This document shows, in pieces, positions 18,326 through 26,158 of a stretch of 64,000 bases of DNA. The first letter of the stretch is position 1. The number at the start of each line of letters is the position of its first letter. The notes beneath the pieces are model-generated. The model made no database searches. It saw only the letters and a list, made by a program, of their open reading frames with translations, and had not been told where the DNA came from. This DNA comes from Myxococcus stipitatus (lineage in GTDB: Bacteria; Myxococcota; Myxococcia; Myxococcales; Myxococcaceae), in NCBI RefSeq assembly GCF_038561935.1, contig NZ_CP102770.1, positions 8,804,001-8,868,000 of the forward strand, in the 5' to 3' direction. Both the position numbers and the translations under genes were made by a program.

Positions 18326-19192
18326 ATGTCACGCGAATCCGTCCGCAGCCCCACCGTCTGCCCCGGCTGCGCCACGGCGCAGGAAACGCTCTACATCGCG
18401 ACGGCGATGAGGACCGGTGTCCGCTTCTCCGCCTCCTTCCGCTGCACCCAATGCGGCCATGCCTTCGAGAGTGACAACACCGGCATCCCCGAAGACGTGC
18501 AGCCACTCTTCATCGCGCAGCACGGGAGATGGGCGCTCCAGCTCATCGACACGGGCCCGCTGAAGGTCAAAGTCCTCCAGCGCGTCCGCGAACTCCTGAA
18601 CCTCGGAGTCCAGGAGGTAGGCGACTTGCTGAAGACCCTCCCGCGCACACTCGCCACGGGAACCCGCACAGAGATGGAATCACTCCTCATCGGCACACTG
18701 ACCGACTCCGGAGCCAGAGCCGTCATCAGCCCGGTCAAAGACAAACATCACACGCCGCCTCCCACCCCCAGAGGCCCCTGGAGACGGCTCAAGGCGGAAC
18801 TGGGCCGGGCGGACGCTTCTCACCTTCCCGTGAAGGACTTCGCCTCCCTGGGGCCCGCGGCCTTCGACTTCCTGATGAACCTCGTCGAGCAGCGCGACGG
18901 GAGCCCTCGGCAGATCAAGAACGCTCTCTGGATGGCGTCCACGATGCGCGGCTGGGGAGTCGCCCGAGTCCTCGTGGCGCTTCCCAGCCTCTGCACTCAC
19001 GAAGACTTCGAAGTCCGGAACGCGGCCCTTCGCATCCTGCTGGTTCGGCTGCTCCAAGCACCAGATGCCCCCGGAGAGCTCGCCGGGGAATACACGCTGC
19101 ACTCCTTCGACGACGCCATCCGAGCCGCACTGTCACTCGGGGTCGAGGAGAACACCGCCCGCCTCGCCCACGAGCACCTCGCCCGGCCGTAA
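18326..19192 (+). CDS. Zinc-ribbon protein with L7/L12-like domain and helical-repeat C-terminus
   Basis: The protein has 288 residues. A four-Cys zinc ribbon (C12, C15, C40, C43; CPGC and CTQC) opens it. Residues about 70-130 (ALQLIDTGPLKVKVLQRVRE and onward through LGVQEVGDLLKTLP to SGARAVI) follow the C-terminal fold of ribosomal protein L7/L12: strand, Gly-Pro-Lys, helix with REL, LGL-x-E, leading to a final GA-x-V strand. The last 130 residues are helical, HEAT-like (LMNLVEQ; LVALPSLCTHEDFEVRNAALRILLVRLLQ). The function is unknown. The L7/L12-like part suggests contact with a translation factor or protein partner (inference). It may be co-transcribed with the broken gene upstream. Confidence 0.65.
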   Translation: MSRESVRSPTVCPGCATAQETLYIATAMRTGVRFSASFRCTQCGHAFESDNTGIPEDVQPLFIAQHGRWALQLIDTGPLKVKVLQRVRELLNLGVQEVGDLLKTLPRTLATGTRTEMESLLIGTLTDSGARAVISPVKDKHHTPPPTPRGPWRRLKAELGRADASHLPVKDFASLGPAAFDFLMNLVEQRDGSPRQIKNALWMASTMRGWGVARVLVALPSLCTHEDFEVRNAALRILLVRLLQAPDAPGELAGEYTLHSFDDAIRAALSLGVEENTARLAHEHLARP

Positions 19193-19194
19193 CG

Positions 19195-20259
19195 TCACGA
19201 AGTCTGAGATGAAGGCGACGGCATCACCGTGCCGCCGTACTGCGTCGCCGCCAGCGTCCCGCACGCCGCCCCAATCTCCTTGCCCCCTGAATACCGCCGA
19301 GCCACCGGCGCCTTCAGAATCTGCAAGTAGTCCCGGAACGCGCTCAGCTCCTCCGCCGTCGGAGGCTGGTACTTCCCCGTCGGGTCCGTCACGTCGATGA
19401 GGTCGACCTTGATGGGAATCCCCTCGAAGGCCGTCTTCAGCGCCTCCGCGTCCTCCCGCTCCAGGTTGAACCCGCGAATCGCCACATAGGCAATCATCGC
19501 CCGCTCGCGACGCACCTGGCTGTACTCGCGAATCGCCTCAATCAACTCCGGCAGCGGATGCGTCTTCTCGATGGGCAGCACCTGCGCCCGCTTCTCCGCG
19601 ATGGCGCTCGTCACCGAGAACGCCAGCCGGTACGGAAGCCCCTCGCGCGTGTAGCGGCGGATCGCCGGCACATGCCCCGCCGTCGAGAACGTTATCGCCG
19701 TGCCCGCAATCGAGAAGCCCGCCGGATTCGACAGGATGCCCGCCGCCCTCACCGTCTCCTTGTAGTTGAGCAGCGGCTCGCCCATCCCCATGAACACCAC
19801 GCCCCGCACCGGCCGGTCCGCTTCCGCCCGAACCTGAAGCACCTGGTCCAGAATCTCCCAGGTCTGCAGGTTGCGTTTGAAACCCAACTTCCCCGTCATG
19901 CAGAAGTCGCACGCCAGCGCGCAGCCCACCTGGCTGGACACACAGACGACGTACTTCTCATCGAAGATGGGGATGCGCACCGCCTCCACCCGCCCACCCA
20001 GCGGCGAGTCGAAGAGGTACTTCACGAAGCCGTCGTCCGCCCGGCGCCGCTCCACGATTTGAAGGCTCGGCATCTCGCCGTGCGCCTTCAAGTGGTCCGC
20101 GACGCGACGCGGCACCTGCGGGGAGTTCGCCACCTCCTCCACGGAACCCTTCCCATGGGCGAAGACGGCGGCGAACACCTTGCGCACCGCGGTGGGCGAC
20201 GGGGAGAAAGGCGCGAGCGCCTCCTCCAATTCAGGCAGCGACAGTTGCTTCAGGTTCAC
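19195..20259 (-). CDS. rlmN: 23S rRNA (adenine(2503)-C(2))-methyltransferase RlmN
   Basis: RlmN is a radical-SAM enzyme methylating A2503 of 23S rRNA (and A37 of some tRNAs). The GTG at 20259 (VNLKQLSLPELEEAL) overlaps the stop of the anti-sigma gene as GTGA, giving 354 residues, near the usual length; a longer in-frame start at 20346 is internal to that gene. It shows the radical-SAM cluster CALACDFCMTGKLGF (CxxxCxxC), the motif GMGEPLLN, and the C-terminal catalytic Cys in GAACGTLAATQ. The overlap implies translational coupling to the anti-sigma factor, so rRNA modification may be expressed with this sigma system. Confidence 0.95.
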   Translation of the reverse strand: MNLKQLSLPELEEALAPFSPSPTAVRKVFAAVFAHGKGSVEEVANSPQVPRRVADHLKAHGEMPSLQIVERRRADDGFVKYLFDSPLGGRVEAVRIPIFDEKYVVCVSSQVGCALACDFCMTGKLGFKRNLQTWEILDQVLQVRAEADRPVRGVVFMGMGEPLLNYKETVRAAGILSNPAGFSIAGTAITFSTAGHVPAIRRYTREGLPYRLAFSVTSAIAEKRAQVLPIEKTHPLPELIEAIREYSQVRRERAMIAYVAIRGFNLEREDAEALKTAFEGIPIKVDLIDVTDPTGKYQPPTAEELSAFRDYLQILKAPVARRYSGGKEIGAACGTLAATQYGGTVMPSPSSQTS

Positions 20260-20495
20260 GAGGCGGACTTGATTTTGGAGCGAAGGAACTCGGTCAGCTT
20301 GTTGCTGACCTCCTTCGGCATCCTCGCCGCCATCGCGCGCTTGCACAAACTGGGCGTCGCCCGGTACGTGCGCAAGAACTCCTCACAGGGCGAGCACCCG
20401 GACAGGTGCTCCTGGAGGTGCTGCGCCTCCTCGGGCGACATCTCGCCGTCGAGGTATTCCAGCAGGAGGTTGATTGAGTCTTTACAGGTGTACAT
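20256..20495 (-). CDS. Zinc-finger anti-sigma factor (zf-HC2)
   Basis: The protein has 79 residues from the ATG at 20495, which has a GAGG ribosome site; an in-frame ATG at 20519 would add eight residues. The helical zinc motif is CKDSINLLLEYLDGEMSPEE followed by HLQEHLSGCSPCEEF, the HxxxCxxC anti-sigma (ZAS) pattern. There is no membrane helix, so it is a soluble anti-sigma that would bind the ECF factor encoded just upstream. Redox or zinc status could control release, as in RsrA-type proteins (family knowledge). Its stop overlaps the rlmN start. Confidence 0.88.
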   Translation of the reverse strand: MYTCKDSINLLLEYLDGEMSPEEAQHLQEHLSGCSPCEEFLRTYRATPSLCKRAMAARMPKEVSNKLTEFLRSKIKSAS

Positions 20496-20564
20496 CCGAA
20501 CCTCGGCTGGCAGCGACACGCCCTCGTCCTCGCATCCGAAGATGCGGTACCCCCCGTTCGCGTT

Positions 20565-21179
20565 TCACAGCCCTCGACTGTCCCGGTTGTAGAAGGCGTC
20601 AATGGCTTCACGGAGCGCGAGACGAGCCCGGTGCAAGCGACTCTTGATGGCGGGAATGGAATCCCCCGTCACCTCTGCAATCTGTTCGTAACTGAGGCCG
20701 TCCACGTCTTTCAAGAGGAAGACCTCACGATACCCCTCGGGCAGCCGGTCCGCCGCCTGGCGGATGGCATGGCCCAGCTCCGCGTCGAGCGCCTTCTCCT
20801 CCGCATCCCGGCTCCAGTCCTGCAGAGGGTAATCCGCCAGCGTGCCCCGGGCCGTGAATTCAGGCCCCTGGAGCTCCGCCTCCGCGGCCTGGGCCACCCG
20901 GCGGTGGCGCAGGCGCATGAGCGCATGGTTGGCGGCAATCCGGTGCACCCAGGAGCCGAAGGCCGCATCCCCGCGGAAATCCTTGAGATGTTGATAGGCC
21001 GACAGGAAGGTGTCCTGGGTGATTTCGGCGGCGTCCGCCTCCGAGCGCGTCATGCGCAGGGCAAGACCGTACACCTTGTCCTGGTGCGCTTCCACCAGCG
21101 CCTCGAAGGCGGACATGTCCCCGTCCTGCGCGCGGGCGAGGAGCAGGCGATCATCTTCCGTGGCGACCTCGTCGGACAT
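20565..21179 (-). CDS. ECF RNA polymerase sigma factor
   Basis: The protein has 204 residues from the ATG at 21179 (MSDEVATEDDRLLLARAQDG). The reading frame stays open far upstream through other genes, but homology begins here. Region 2 is FEALVEAHQDKVYGLALRMT with FLSAYQHLKDFRGDAAFGSWVHRIAANHALMRLRRR-like residues. Region 4 is LPEGYREVFLLKDVDGLSYE followed by GDSIPAIKSRLHRARLALRE. It is followed on the same strand by the zinc anti-sigma gene (70 bases) and rlmN. It also lies 35 bases after the DNA glycosylase gene, so a four-gene transcript is possible. Confidence 0.93.
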   Translation of the reverse strand: MSDEVATEDDRLLLARAQDGDMSAFEALVEAHQDKVYGLALRMTRSEADAAEITQDTFLSAYQHLKDFRGDAAFGSWVHRIAANHALMRLRHRRVAQAAEAELQGPEFTARGTLADYPLQDWSRDAEEKALDAELGHAIRQAADRLPEGYREVFLLKDVDGLSYEQIAEVTGDSIPAIKSRLHRARLALREAIDAFYNRDSRGL

Positions 21180-21214
21180 GGCGTGGCGCACCCAACCAGC
21201 CAGAAGCCCCTTCG

Positions 21215-21802
21215 TCAAGGACGCTTGCGAGCCCTGGGTGTCGGTCGCCTGCTGACATGTTGACTGTCCCCGACCCAGAACCGGAAGGGCTTCAGGGCCC
21301 ACTCCCCCGCGTAGTCCACCCCAATCCGAGGCCCCCGCTCCACCCGCGCCTCCTCCACCGCCTCCCCCGCCAGCAGGTGCAGCGCGTCCGTCCCCAGCTC
21401 CATCCGGTTGTGGGTGAGGGTCAGCCCCAGGGCCTTGCACAGCCGCCCCGGCCCATCCGTGCGCACCTCCGCCTCCAGCCCCTCCACCGGCTCCACCGCC
21501 CGAATCAGCACCGCCGCCCCCACCCCGGGCTCGTCCGTCACCACGTTGAAGCAGCAGTGCATCCCGTAGATGAAGTACACGTACGCCCGCCCCGCCGGGC
21601 CGAACATCACCTCGGTGCGCGCGGTGAGCCCCTTGGCCGCGTGGCACGCCAGGTCGTGCTCTCCGATGTACGCCTCGGTCTCGACGATGCGGCCCACCCG
21701 GCGCACGCCTTGCGCGTCCCGCACCACCAGGAGCGTGCCGAGCAGCTCCCTCGCCACCACCAGGGCCGGCCGGGCATAGAAAGAGGGGGGTAAGGGCGTC
21801 AT
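21215..21802 (-). CDS. mpg: DNA-3-methyladenine glycosylase (AAG/MPG family)
   Basis: This base-excision repair enzyme removes 3-methyladenine and related alkylated bases. It has 195 residues from the ATG at 21802 (MTPLPPSFYARPALVVARELLG), the usual family start and length. Motifs are RIVETEAYIGEHDLACHA with catalytic Glu, GPAGRAYVYFIYGMHCCFNV, GAAVLIRAVEP, GPGRLCKALGLT and a C-terminal RIGVDYAGEWALKPFRFWV. A 98-residue upstream open extension has no family support. It leads a minus-strand run with the ECF sigma gene 35 bases downstream. Confidence 0.94.
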   Translation of the reverse strand: MTPLPPSFYARPALVVARELLGTLLVVRDAQGVRRVGRIVETEAYIGEHDLACHAAKGLTARTEVMFGPAGRAYVYFIYGMHCCFNVVTDEPGVGAAVLIRAVEPVEGLEAEVRTDGPGRLCKALGLTLTHNRMELGTDALHLLAGEAVEEARVERGPRIGVDYAGEWALKPFRFWVGDSQHVSRRPTPRARKRP

Positions 21803-21935
21803 GAGGGGACTGTAGCGGAGCCCCCAGACATCCCCGGCGAAAGGTGCATCCGTCCACCAGCCAAACCCTCGCGCGCGATTCCTGGCGGGGGAGCAGTTCA
21901 CTCCGGGGCTGGGCTGGTGCAGATTGCGCCGCACC

Positions 21936-23486
21936 ATGTCCACCCCTGGCCGGCTGTCCGGTCTCCTGCTCCCGCTGTTCTCCCTCCGCGCCCCCACGGA
22001 TTTCGGCATCGGCGACCTTGGCGCGATGGAGGGGCTGTTCACCTGGATGAAGGCCGCCCGCCAGCGCCTGCTGATGCTGCTGCCGCTCTTGCCCACGGCG
22101 CCGGGGGACTCGAGCCCCTATGCCACGCGCTCCGCGTTCGGCCTCAACCCGCTCTTCATCGACCTGAGCGCGCTGCCGGAGTTCATCGCCTCCGGAGGAG
22201 AGGCCGCGCTCTCCGCCGAGGAGAAGCAGAAGCTCGCCGAGGCCCGCGCCGCGCCGCGCGTGCGCTACGACCTGGTCTTCCCGCTCAAGGACGCGGCCCT
22301 CGCGCGCGCCTTCGACACGTTCGAGGCCCGGCACTGGGCCCCCCAGTCCGAGCGCGCCCGCGCCTTCCGCCACTGGAGAGAGGCGCAGGGAGACTGGCTG
22401 GAGAACTACGCGCTCTTCACCGCCATCAGCGAGCAGGAGCAGCGCCGCGCGTGGTGGGAGTGGCCGGAGCCGCTGCGCACCCGCGAGCCCTCCGCCTTGC
22501 GCGCGAAGGCCGCGGAGCTGGAGCGGCGCGTGCGCTACCACGCCTGGCTCCAGTGGGTGGCGGAGCAGCAATGGGACGCGGTGCGCGAGAAGGCCCGCGC
22601 CCAGGGCGTGCTCCTGTGCGGCGACGAGCCCTTCATCATCGGCCAGGACAGCGCGGACTGCTGGGCCTACCCCACCATCCTCCGTCGCGACGCGCGGCTG
22701 GGCGTGCCGCCGGACGACTTCTCCGCCACGGGCCAGGACTGGGGCCTGCCCTACTTCGACTTCGCCGCGATGGAGAAGGACGACTACGCGTGGCTCAAGT
22801 CGCGCGCGAAGAAGGCGGCCAGCTACTACGACCTGCGCCGCGTGGACCACGCGGTGGGCTACTTCCGCCAGTGGATTCGCGACGAGCAGACGCCCACCGG
22901 GCGCTTCATCCCCCCGGATGAGGAGAGCCACCGGAGGCTGGGCCGCAAGCACTTCGAGCTGCTCTCGGAGGGCGCCGGCATCGTCGCCGAGGACCTGGGC
23001 GTCATCCCGCCCTTCGTGCGGAACATCCTCGCGGAGCTCAAGCTGCCCGGCTACCGGGTGATGCGCTGGGAGCGCGACGGCAACGACTACCGCCACCCGC
23101 ACCACTTCCCGCCCGTGTCGCTGGTGACGACGGGCACGCATGACACGGACACGATGGCCGAGTGGTGGGAGGGCGCCCGTGACGACGAGCGTCACGCCGC
23201 CGCGCGCGCGTGGCCGGAGATGCAGGGCGTGCCGGTGACGCGTGAGTTCACCCCCGAGGTCCACCGGGGCATGCTGGCCGCGGCGCTCAACTCGAGCAGC
23301 GACTTGTGCGTGCTGCCCTGGCAGGACGTGCTGGGGACCCGGGACCGCATCAACCTGCCGGGCTCCATGAGCGACTCGAACTGGGCCTATCGCATCAGCC
23401 AGGATGCGGGCGCGCTGCTGTCCGACTCGACGACGCGGGAGGCCGCCGAGAAGCTGGCCTGGCTCACCGCCTCCGCCCGGCGTTGA
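21936..23486 (+). CDS. malQ: 4-alpha-glucanotransferase (amylomaltase, GH77)
   Basis: MalQ transfers glucan chains between maltodextrins in cytoplasmic glycogen or maltodextrin metabolism. The start is the ATG at 21936 (MSTPGRLSGLLLPLFSLR); another at 21924 adds four residues, leaving 516. The GH77 features are DFGIGDLG, the aspartate nucleophile in RRVDHAVGYFRQW, acid/base Glu in GAGIVAEDLGVIPPF, and the third acid in TTGTHDTDTMAEWW. The C-terminus INLPGSMSDSNWAYR is typical. Another glucan-active gene (GH13) lies at 51.2 kb, but no glycogen operon surrounds it. Confidence 0.95.
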   Translation: MSTPGRLSGLLLPLFSLRAPTDFGIGDLGAMEGLFTWMKAARQRLLMLLPLLPTAPGDSSPYATRSAFGLNPLFIDLSALPEFIASGGEAALSAEEKQKLAEARAAPRVRYDLVFPLKDAALARAFDTFEARHWAPQSERARAFRHWREAQGDWLENYALFTAISEQEQRRAWWEWPEPLRTREPSALRAKAAELERRVRYHAWLQWVAEQQWDAVREKARAQGVLLCGDEPFIIGQDSADCWAYPTILRRDARLGVPPDDFSATGQDWGLPYFDFAAMEKDDYAWLKSRAKKAASYYDLRRVDHAVGYFRQWIRDEQTPTGRFIPPDEESHRRLGRKHFELLSEGAGIVAEDLGVIPPFVRNILAELKLPGYRVMRWERDGNDYRHPHHFPPVSLVTTGTHDTDTMAEWWEGARDDERHAAARAWPEMQGVPVTREFTPEVHRGMLAAALNSSSDLCVLPWQDVLGTRDRINLPGSMSDSNWAYRISQDAGALLSDSTTREAAEKLAWLTASARR

Positions 23487-23504
23487 GGGCGCGGCCCTGG
23501 GCTC

Positions 23505-23526
23505 GCCCGGGAGTCAGGTCCCGGGC
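23505..23526. terminator. Hairpin between convergent malQ and lipoprotein genes
   Basis: A perfect 8-bp inverted repeat, GCCCGGGA (23505-23512) and TCCCGGGC (23519-23526) with a six-base loop, lies between the two convergent stops. It could serve both strands. There is no strong T run. Confidence 0.5.
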
Positions 23527-23550
23527 GCCTGGGCGCCCCCCGAGCTCCGC

Positions 23551-23841
23551 TCAGTCGATGCACTTCACCTGGCCCGGGAGGCCGTCGAAGATGGCGCAGC
23601 GCCGATTGGAGTTGGCGCACTCCAGCCGCTCGCAGACGTCGTCGCTCACGCAGATGGGCGGAGAGCGGCCGAACTCCAGGAAGACCTCGGCGCAGAACTC
23701 GTCGGCCCGCTCGCAGCCGAAGGAGCCACAGTACGCGGCGTCCGCCAGGCTCTCGCCTTCCTTGAGCCGGACCACCTCGTCGTCGTCCACACCGCAGGCG
23801 GTGGCGAGTGCCGACATCACGCAGAACACCAAGATTCTCAT
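23551..23841 (-). CDS. Small Cys-rich lipoprotein
   Basis: The 96-residue protein starts at the ATG at 23841 (an in-frame ATG at 23859 adds six residues). The signal peptide ends in a lipobox, LATAC, with lipidated Cys16. The mature part has eight further Cys (CGSFGC, C in EFCAEVF, ICVSDDVC, LECANSNRRC, VKCID), probably forming disulfides. No family was recognised. It is divergent from the tamA-like gene. It is probably a periplasmic or outer-membrane lipoprotein. Confidence 0.72.
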   Translation of the reverse strand: MRILVFCVMSALATACGVDDDEVVRLKEGESLADAAYCGSFGCERADEFCAEVFLEFGRSPPICVSDDVCERLECANSNRRCAIFDGLPGQVKCID

Positions 23842-24022
23842 TCGCCGGGACAGGAGCATGGCCCCCAATCTGGCGCACCTTGGCCCGGCATGCACGCGCC
23901 CACGCGTTTCTGGCAAGGACCAGCCAACAGGAAGCGCCAAAGCACCGTCGGAATGCGACAATGCAAAAGGGCCGTGTGCCAGCGGACGCGTCCGTCGCTG
24001 GCCTTCCGGGTATGAACACTGC

Positions 24023-26158
24023 GTGGCTGCCGACCTGCTTCGACTCCTCCGCCTCGCCACTCTCGCCGCGCTCCTGAGCGTCGCGGCGTGTGCCACCACC
24101 TCCACGCCTCCGCCGGGGCCCAAGGTCTCCACCCTGGACATCCAGGGCACGGACCAGGTGAGCGAGGGAGACATCAAGGACCACATCCTCACGTCGGCGA
24201 CGCCGTGGTGGGCGTTCTGGCCCTTTGGCGGTCCGCACTACTTCGACCCCAACGCGTGGCAGGCGGACCTGCGCCGCATCGAGCGGTACTACCAGGCCCA
24301 GGGCTACTACCAGGCGGAGGTGGTGGACAGTCAGGTGAAGCCCCACGGCAAGGACACGGTGAGCCTCCAGGTCCAGGTCGACGAGGGCCAGCCCACGCGC
24401 ATCGCGGGCATCCAGCTGGAGGGGCTGCAGACGCTTCCGGAGCCCCACCGCCAGGAGCACCACGACCGGGTGAAGGCCATCCTCCCCTTCAAGGAAGGCG
24501 ACATCTTCCGAGAGGGCCCCTGGGAGGAATCCAAGACGCTGGTGCAGGAGCAACTGCGCGAGCTGGGCTACGCGGAAGCGGAGGTGTCCGGCGAGGTGCA
24601 GGTGGACGTGGACACGCGGCAGGCCCAGGTGCGGCTCACCGTGAAGCCCGGGCCTCGCTATCGCTTCGGCAACACCTTCGTCGCCACGGACGCCAACCCG
24701 CAAGTGCCCCCGCGCCGCATCATCGAGCAGGTGCAGGGCGCCCTGAAGAAGGGCGACTGGTACAGCGAGACGGCGCTGGCGGAGGCCCAGGCGCGCGTGT
24801 TCCGGATGGGCGTGTTCGGCGCGGTGAAGGTGAACCGCGGAGCCCCTGACCGCGAGACGGCGACGGTGCCCATCGTCGTGGACGTGCGGGAGGCGCCGTT
24901 CCGCTCGGTGCGGCTGGGTGGTGGTATCGGCGTGGACGCGGCCCGGCAGGAGGTGCGTGTGCTGGGCGAGTGGACCCACCGCAACTTCCTGGGCGGACTG
25001 CGCCGCGTCACCGTGCGGGGTCGCGCCGGTTACGCGTTCATCCCGAACATCGTCTCCACCACGAAGCAGGGCCCCGTGTTCGAGGTGACGGGCGAGTACG
25101 AGCAGCCGCGCTTCCTGTTCCGAGACGTGCGGCACCAGACGTCGCTCACCCTGGAGAAGGGCCTGGAGCAGGCCTACGACTTCTACGGCGGCAAGCTGCA
25201 GACGGGCGTCATCTGGCAGCCGCATCGCAACTTCTCCGTCTTCCCGTCCTACAACCTCCAGATCTACCAGCTGACGGGGCGCGTGAGCGCGGACTCGCGC
25301 GTGCCGCCCGTCGTCCTGGGCTGTGGTGACTCAGGGCAGGTGGGCTGCGAGGTGGCACTGAGCTTCCTCGAGCTGGCCTTCACGTGGGACCGGCGCAATG
25401 ACCCGGTGGCGCCTCGGGACGGCTACTACATCAGCCTCTCCGTGCAGAAGGGCGGCGGGCTGCTCCAGGGCGACTTCAACTACGTGCGGCTGCTGCCGGA
25501 CTTCCGCTTCTACCGCTCGTTCGGCGACGAGAAGCAGGTGGTGCTCGCGGGCAAGGTGCGGATGGGGACGCTCAATCCCGCGGGCAACTCGCAGAGCTCC
25601 ATCGTCACCCGCTTCTTCTCCGGTGGCGCCACGTCCATGCGCGGCTTCAACGGACAGCGGCTGTCCCCGCTCGCGGCGCTCGCGAAGCAGGAGGACACCG
25701 ACGGCGACGGCCAGCCGGACGTCGACGTCCAGACCTCCGAGTGGGACACCGTGCCCGTGGGAGGCAACAGCCTCTTCGAGACGTCGCTGGAGCTGCGCTA
25801 CCAGATCTCCACCAGCCTGATGCTCGCGGCGTTCTGGGACTCGGGGCTGGTGGGCGTGGAGGGCTTCGACTCGCGCTCCGCGCCGCGCCTGTTCGGTCCC
25901 GAGCACTACCACGCGGTGGGCCTGGGCCTGCGCTACATCACCGTCGTGGGCCCCATCCGCCTGGACATCGCGCGGCGGCTGAACATCGGCCAGGGCTTGC
26001 CTGTCGACAACCCGAACTACATCTATCCCACGTCCGGAGGCTGCTTCGGCATCGGCCGCAAGTGGAAGGCGGACGGGCCCACCTCTCGCGGTGCCACCTT
26101 CGCGGGCGCACCGGATGGGCAGTGCGCGCTTCAGCTCTCGATTGGAGAAGCGTTTTGA
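24023..26158 (+). CDS. tamA: Omp85-family outer-membrane protein (TamA/BamA-like) with lipobox
   Basis: The protein has 711 residues from the GTG at 24023 (VAADLLRLLRLATLAALLSV). The frame is open further upstream without family support, so the start is moderately certain. The signal peptide ends LSVAAC with Cys23 in lipobox position, unusual for an Omp85 protein. POTRA-like domains follow (VSTLDIQGTDQVSEGDIKDHI; YYQAQGYYQAEVVDSQV; QLRELGYAEAEVSGEV; RYRFGNTFVATD). The C-terminal beta-barrel includes FSGGATSMRGFNGQRLSPL, the conserved Omp85 loop-6 RGF motif, and ends in SIGEAF with a terminal Phe. The next gene is tamB, overlapping by TTGA. The pair would form a TAM-like complex for outer-membrane assembly or lipid transfer. 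Confidence 0.88.
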   Translation: MAADLLRLLRLATLAALLSVAACATTSTPPPGPKVSTLDIQGTDQVSEGDIKDHILTSATPWWAFWPFGGPHYFDPNAWQADLRRIERYYQAQGYYQAEVVDSQVKPHGKDTVSLQVQVDEGQPTRIAGIQLEGLQTLPEPHRQEHHDRVKAILPFKEGDIFREGPWEESKTLVQEQLRELGYAEAEVSGEVQVDVDTRQAQVRLTVKPGPRYRFGNTFVATDANPQVPPRRIIEQVQGALKKGDWYSETALAEAQARVFRMGVFGAVKVNRGAPDRETATVPIVVDVREAPFRSVRLGGGIGVDAARQEVRVLGEWTHRNFLGGLRRVTVRGRAGYAFIPNIVSTTKQGPVFEVTGEYEQPRFLFRDVRHQTSLTLEKGLEQAYDFYGGKLQTGVIWQPHRNFSVFPSYNLQIYQLTGRVSADSRVPPVVLGCGDSGQVGCEVALSFLELAFTWDRRNDPVAPRDGYYISLSVQKGGGLLQGDFNYVRLLPDFRFYRSFGDEKQVVLAGKVRMGTLNPAGNSQSSIVTRFFSGGATSMRGFNGQRLSPLAALAKQEDTDGDGQPDVDVQTSEWDTVPVGGNSLFETSLELRYQISTSLMLAAFWDSGLVGVEGFDSRSAPRLFGPEHYHAVGLGLRYITVVGPIRLDIARRLNIGQGLPVDNPNYIYPTSGGCFGIGRKWKADGPTSRGATFAGAPDGQCALQLSIGEAF

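Noticed and set aside
21180-23264. A long in-frame extension upstream of the ECF sigma start, running across the DNA glycosylase and malQ genes
   Set aside because: The extension shows no homology and overlaps two well-recognised genes; the sigma family begins at MSDEV.
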